A stretch of 8,686 nt of DNA, from positions 1 to 8,686 of the forward strand of contig JAGQHH010000372.1 in assembly GCA_020431945.1 (NCBI GenBank), given 5' to 3'. Positions 5,519 to 8,686 of this stretch are shown here, one piece after another. The notes below the pieces were generated by a model. It was not told the origin of the DNA and did not search any database. It was given only the letters and a program-made list of their open reading frames with translations. The DNA comes from Cyanobacteria bacterium HKST-UBA02 (GTDB lineage: Bacteria > Cyanobacteriota > Vampirovibrionia > Obscuribacterales > Obscuribacteraceae). Position numbers and translations under genes: made by a program. Within the stretch, counting starts at the first letter, position 1; each line of letters begins with the position of its first letter.

Positions 5519-7333
5519 ATGAGACTCCGGCTGCCTCTCACTGCCCAGGTTTTCGTCCTTGTCACTATTCCGCTGGTGTTCCAGCTTATTTCGCTCTTTG
5601 CTATCGCCTGCCTGCAAAGCGATGCCGAGGAAGAGCTGAGACGGGCCACCATCGCCAAGAAAATTGCCGATGAGGTCAACCAGCTCTCCAATGAGACCCT
5701 GGATGCCATGACCTCTTACGGGTCGGAGAAGGGCGATTTCGTCATGCCCGGGAAAGGGGTGATCTATGATCTCCATGAGAGTTTTCTGAAGCACTACAAG
5801 AAGCTCGAGAAGCTCACCCAGAATGATCCCGAATCCAGAAAGGTCGTCCTCGAGGCGGAGAAGGCCGGAGAAGAGGCTTTCAATACCCTCCAGGAGATCG
5901 ACTACTCTATTCACCGTGAAGAGATTGTCGGCAAAGAAAGCCGCAAGCCGCTCTGGAAGAATCTCCGGAAATACGGCAAAGATCTACTCAGTCATGATCT
6001 GATTGATTTGGCCAAGAGCAAGGAGCGCTATGCCGAGACGAGTCCCGAGGTGCAGGCGCAGCTTCGTCAGCGGGTGCAGACTTTTATGTTGCTTGCCGGT
6101 GGTGCTAACCTGATAGTCACCCTTTTCGTGGCTTTCTATCTCACCCAGGCGCTCGCCAATAAGATTCGCCGCCTGAACGAGAATACCGTTCGCCTGGCAA
6201 GCGACCTGCCACTATATCCGGTGATGGGTGGCGATGATGAGCTCTCCCGGCTCGATCAGGTTTTTCACCAGATGGCCGGGCAGTTGAAAGAGGCGCACCG
6301 TAAGGAGCGGGCTCTCATCGACAATGCCCGGGACATGATCTGCTCCATCGACGAGAGGACCAGATTCGTAGCGGTCAACCCGGCGTCGCAGGAATTGCTC
6401 GATTATTCACCGGAAGACCTTCTCCGTCTTCCTTTTGTCGATATCGTAGCTGCCGAGCAGGTCGCTCCGGCCCTCGAATATCTCGATCGCGTCAAAGAAG
6501 CCGAGCAGACCGATGCCTTCGAGACCAGGCTCAAGCGCAAAGACGGCAGTATCATCGATGTGCTGCTCTCGGCCCATTTCAGTCGCGATGAAGCCTCGAT
6601 CTTTTGCGTGATCCACGATATCACCGAGCGCAAAGAAGCGGAGCGCCTGCGTCAGGAAGTGGTGGCCATGATCACCCACGATCTGCGGACGCCCCTTTCC
6701 ACAGTCGCCAATATCTTCGATTTCCTCGGCAGAGGCGACTTCGGAAAGCTTTCGGAAAAGGGCGATAAATATGTCGATTCCGGGGTCAGGAATGTCAATC
6801 GCATGATGACCCTGGTCAACGATTTGCTCGATATCGAAAAGCTCAAGACCGGCTCTGTCGATCTCGAGGTCAGGGCTGTGAATCTCTCCGATTGTCTGCG
6901 CAATTGCGCCGAGCTTTATCTCGCCCTGGGAGCGGAGGAAGGAATCGATGTCACCGTCGATAGCGAAGATGAGGATCTGAAAATCCTCGCCGATGAAGAC
7001 AAACTCTCGCGCTTGCTAAACAATATGGTGGCGAATGCGGTGAAGTTTTCTCCCCGGGGGGGCACGGTGAAGATCGAATTGAGCCGCCAGGGAGACGACG
7101 CAGTGGTTTCGGTGATCGACCAGGGACCCGGCATTCCCGAGGATGTCATCGAACGTGTTTTCGAGCGCTTCTTCCAGGTCCAGAAGAGCTCCCGCAAAGG
7201 ACTGGGCTCCGGTCTCGGGCTCGCCATCGTCAAAGCGATCGCCGATGCGCACGGATTCAAAGTATGGGCCGAGAGCGCAGAAGGCTCGGGCAGCTCATTC
7301 AAGCTTCTCATACCGGGCCTGAGCATCCGCTGA
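5519..7333 (+). CDS. Two-transmembrane HAMP-PAS sensor histidine kinase
   Basis: A 604-residue complete histidine kinase. Seen in order: transmembrane helix 1 (about 9-31), an extracytoplasmic, largely helical sensor region (32-187), transmembrane helix 2 (about 188-209), a HAMP linker (about 210-262), a PAS domain (about 263-372, ending DITERKEAERLR), the HisKA dimerisation domain with phospho-acceptor His387 in MITHDLRTPLS, and an ATP-binding domain. The last has N-box residues Asn502/Asn506, G1 DQGPGIP (534-540), an F-box FERFF and G2 GSGLGLAI (563-570). The helical sensor resembles CHASE3/four-helix-bundle sensors in pattern only. It should autophosphorylate and pass phosphate to the divergent OmpR-type regulator. 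An in-frame TAA lies three codons before the ATG and no Shine-Dalgarno is visible, so initiation may be leaderless or nearly so. It ends 14 nt from the convergent aminotransferase gene. Confidence 0.95.
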   Translation: MRLRLPLTAQVFVLVTIPLVFQLISLFAIACLQSDAEEELRRATIAKKIADEVNQLSNETLDAMTSYGSEKGDFVMPGKGVIYDLHESFLKHYKKLEKLTQNDPESRKVVLEAEKAGEEAFNTLQEIDYSIHREEIVGKESRKPLWKNLRKYGKDLLSHDLIDLAKSKERYAETSPEVQAQLRQRVQTFMLLAGGANLIVTLFVAFYLTQALANKIRRLNENTVRLASDLPLYPVMGGDDELSRLDQVFHQMAGQLKEAHRKERALIDNARDMICSIDERTRFVAVNPASQELLDYSPEDLLRLPFVDIVAAEQVAPALEYLDRVKEAEQTDAFETRLKRKDGSIIDVLLSAHFSRDEASIFCVIHDITERKEAERLRQEVVAMITHDLRTPLSTVANIFDFLGRGDFGKLSEKGDKYVDSGVRNVNRMMTLVNDLLDIEKLKTGSVDLEVRAVNLSDCLRNCAELYLALGAEEGIDVTVDSEDEDLKILADEDKLSRLLNNMVANAVKFSPRGGTVKIELSRQGDDAVVSVIDQGPGIPEDVIERVFERFFQVQKSSRKGLGSGLGLAIVKAIADAHGFKVWAESAEGSGSSFKLLIPGLSIR

Positions 7334-7347
7334 AATATCAGGCAGTC

Positions 7348-8686
7348 TCACGAGACCGAGGCGGCGGACTCTTTCTTGGAGTGCGAGAAGACCTGCTCCA
7401 GGACATCTTCGATTATTCTCACGAGGATGTCCGCTTCGCGTTGTCTCTGATCGACGGTGCCGAAGATCCTGATCGAGCGCTCGCCTGTGCCAAGGATATG
7501 CAGCCCGTGCAGGAAGCTCTCATGAACGGCTTGATTGACCAGATCATGGCTGGGAAGGTCGAAGGCGTTCATCTGACCCAGTCCCCGGACATTGCTTACA
7601 GCGTTGATTCCGGGAAATTTCTTCTCCAGGCGATCACCCATCTCGCTGATTGACTGACGGAGATATTTACCGGCTTCGATGCAGTTTTCCGGATAGGAGC
7701 GTCCCAGGCAGGGATCGGTATTCTTGAGCTCTTCCAGGGTGAATACCGCTACCGCTATTCCCAGCAGGTTTCCTTCCGCCCAGGTCCCGGAGAATTTGCC
7801 CGGGGGCCAGTCTTCCAGAAGCCGGTTCTGAATAAGCACTCCGCCAACATGGAGGGGCTTGGCGAAGGACATGATATCCGGCTTCAGGTTGGGATGATTT
7901 TCGTACCAGTTTTGCATGCCGGTGAATTTGCCGGTGCGGAAAAGACCTGTCTGGACTTCGTCCGCAATCAGGCAGAGTCCCCGGGAGCGATATTTGCCGA
8001 GGAAGCTGTCCAGGGAGGAGAGGAATTCCGGGCTGGGTATGATATAGCCGCCTTCGCCCTGCACGGGCTCGACGATTACGGCGCTGAGGAGATCCGCCGG
8101 GATCTTGCCGCTATCCATCACCGCTTTAAGGCGCTTTTCTTTGATCAGCTCCTGAATCGGCGTGGCATCGATGACTTCGTCGAAATCAATGGCCTTGCCA
8201 TAAGGGACGTGCACTACATATGGTACTGCTTGATAGCCTTCTTTCTGGCGGCGCTTGCTGAGCGACAGGGTATTGCTCGTCGCTGTCCGTCCGTGGAAAG
8301 CGCCTTTGAAAGCCAGAATGTAAAAAGGATAATTCGACCAGACGCTGTCTCTGGGCATCTCGATTGTCTTGATGCCGAGCTGTTCGCACATACTGGCATA
8401 CTGAGCTTCATCGAGGATCTTCCGGATCTGGCGAAACTTGTTGAACATCGCCACTTTCAGGGCATTTTCATTGGCTTCGGTGCCGGCATTTGCAAAATTC
8501 ATCCTGTACTCGGTGCCATAAGCAGCCCTTGCCATGTCGGTCATGAGCCTGGCCAGATCCTGTGCCACCGGGGCGCCATGACGGCTGTTGAAGAAATAGT
8601 CGGTACCGGCGCCCATGAAGCCCGGGAGAATCGAGCCCAGTTTCTGGAGTTTCGGAAAGACAGCCGGATGGTTGTAGCCGAAGACT
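7348..8686 (-). CDS. Class III PLP-dependent aminotransferase, lysine 6-aminotransferase-like (N-terminus cut by window edge)
   Basis: The frame stays open past the ATG at 8616 to the window edge, and the added residues (VFGYNHPAVF) are typical family sequence, so 8616 is not the true start. 445 residues are visible. Family marks, numbered from the edge, are NAGTEANENALK (66-77), GAFHGRT (128-134), EPVQGEGG (206-213), ADEVQTG with Asp242 for the pyridine nitrogen, SFAKPLHVGGV with Lys276 as the Schiff-base lysine, and NVRGLGQMNAF (365-375). It would move an amino group from an amine or omega-amino acid to a keto acid in the cytoplasm. FSGTWAEGNL and the tail around GTGERSIRIFG recall L-lysine 6-aminotransferases more than acetylornithine or GABA enzymes, but the substrate is not proven. 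No operon partner is visible in the window. Confidence 0.9.
   Translation of the reverse strand, partial: VFGYNHPAVFPKLQKLGSILPGFMGAGTDYFFNSRHGAPVAQDLARLMTDMARAAYGTEYRMNFANAGTEANENALKVAMFNKFRQIRKILDEAQYASMCEQLGIKTIEMPRDSVWSNYPFYILAFKGAFHGRTATSNTLSLSKRRQKEGYQAVPYVVHVPYGKAIDFDEVIDATPIQELIKEKRLKAVMDSGKIPADLLSAVIVEPVQGEGGYIIPSPEFLSSLDSFLGKYRSRGLCLIADEVQTGLFRTGKFTGMQNWYENHPNLKPDIMSFAKPLHVGGVLIQNRLLEDWPPGKFSGTWAEGNLLGIAVAVFTLEELKNTDPCLGRSYPENCIEAGKYLRQSISEMGDRLEKKFPGINAVSNVRGLGQMNAFDLPSHDLVNQAVHESFLHGLHILGTGERSIRIFGTVDQRQREADILVRIIEDVLEQVFSHSKKESAASVS

Noticed and set aside
5492..5914. A 140-residue minus-strand frame over the histidine kinase start
   Set aside because: It is antisense to the clearly coding transmembrane and sensor region; its Leu/Gly-rich content mirrors the opposite strand.
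7334..7347. Possible terminator between the histidine kinase and aminotransferase genes
   Set aside because: The gap is 14 nt with no stem-loop or T-tract.
7264..7653. A 129-residue plus-strand frame across the histidine kinase/aminotransferase junction
   Set aside because: It overlaps the ends of two well-supported genes and has no motif of its own.

Overview
The window looks like a piece of a fairly GC-rich bacterial chromosome. It holds six protein-coding genes, two of them cut by the window edges. I see no RNA gene, CRISPR array, insertion sequence or phage gene. Several traits fit a large-genome environmental bacterium: a Hanks-type kinase fused to leucine-rich repeats, a HAMP-PAS histidine kinase with an N-terminal 'VPLVFQLI'-like membrane segment, and a long LysM/papain-like protein with DGK-rich repeats. 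My best guess is the Obscuribacterales (Vampirovibrionia/'Melainabacteria'); Planctomycetes are an alternative. This assignment rests on protein style only and is uncertain.

Left part (1-2408). Most of it is one minus-strand gene that runs off the left edge and has no stop in the window. Its 633 visible residues read as a low-complexity N-terminus, a LysM-like segment, a DGK-rich beta-repeat zone and a C-terminal papain-clan cysteine peptidase domain with recognisable Gln, Cys, His and Asn positions. Long plus-strand reading frames over it are shadows. Upstream of it are a 12-bp perfect palindrome and a strong GC-rich hairpin. Next comes a small minus-strand gene for a cysteine-motif (zinc-ribbon-like) protein.

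Middle (2409-4743). A compact divergent intergenic region with an inverted repeat separates the zinc-ribbon gene from a plus-strand membrane Ser/Thr kinase. The kinase has a complete cytoplasmic catalytic domain, one transmembrane helix and about 400 extracytoplasmic residues of leucine-rich repeats.

Right part (4746-8686). An OmpR-type response regulator (minus) and a two-transmembrane HAMP-PAS histidine kinase (plus) stand head to head across 95 bp and probably form a two-component pair. The regulator ends 2 nt from the end of the Ser/Thr kinase gene. The histidine kinase ends 14 nt from a minus-strand class III PLP aminotransferase that runs off the right edge. The window is thus dominated by signal transduction (one Ser/Thr kinase, one two-component system), flanked by a probable protease and a metabolic enzyme. 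The alternating gene orientation means each unit is likely transcribed separately, with two tight tail-to-tail junctions.
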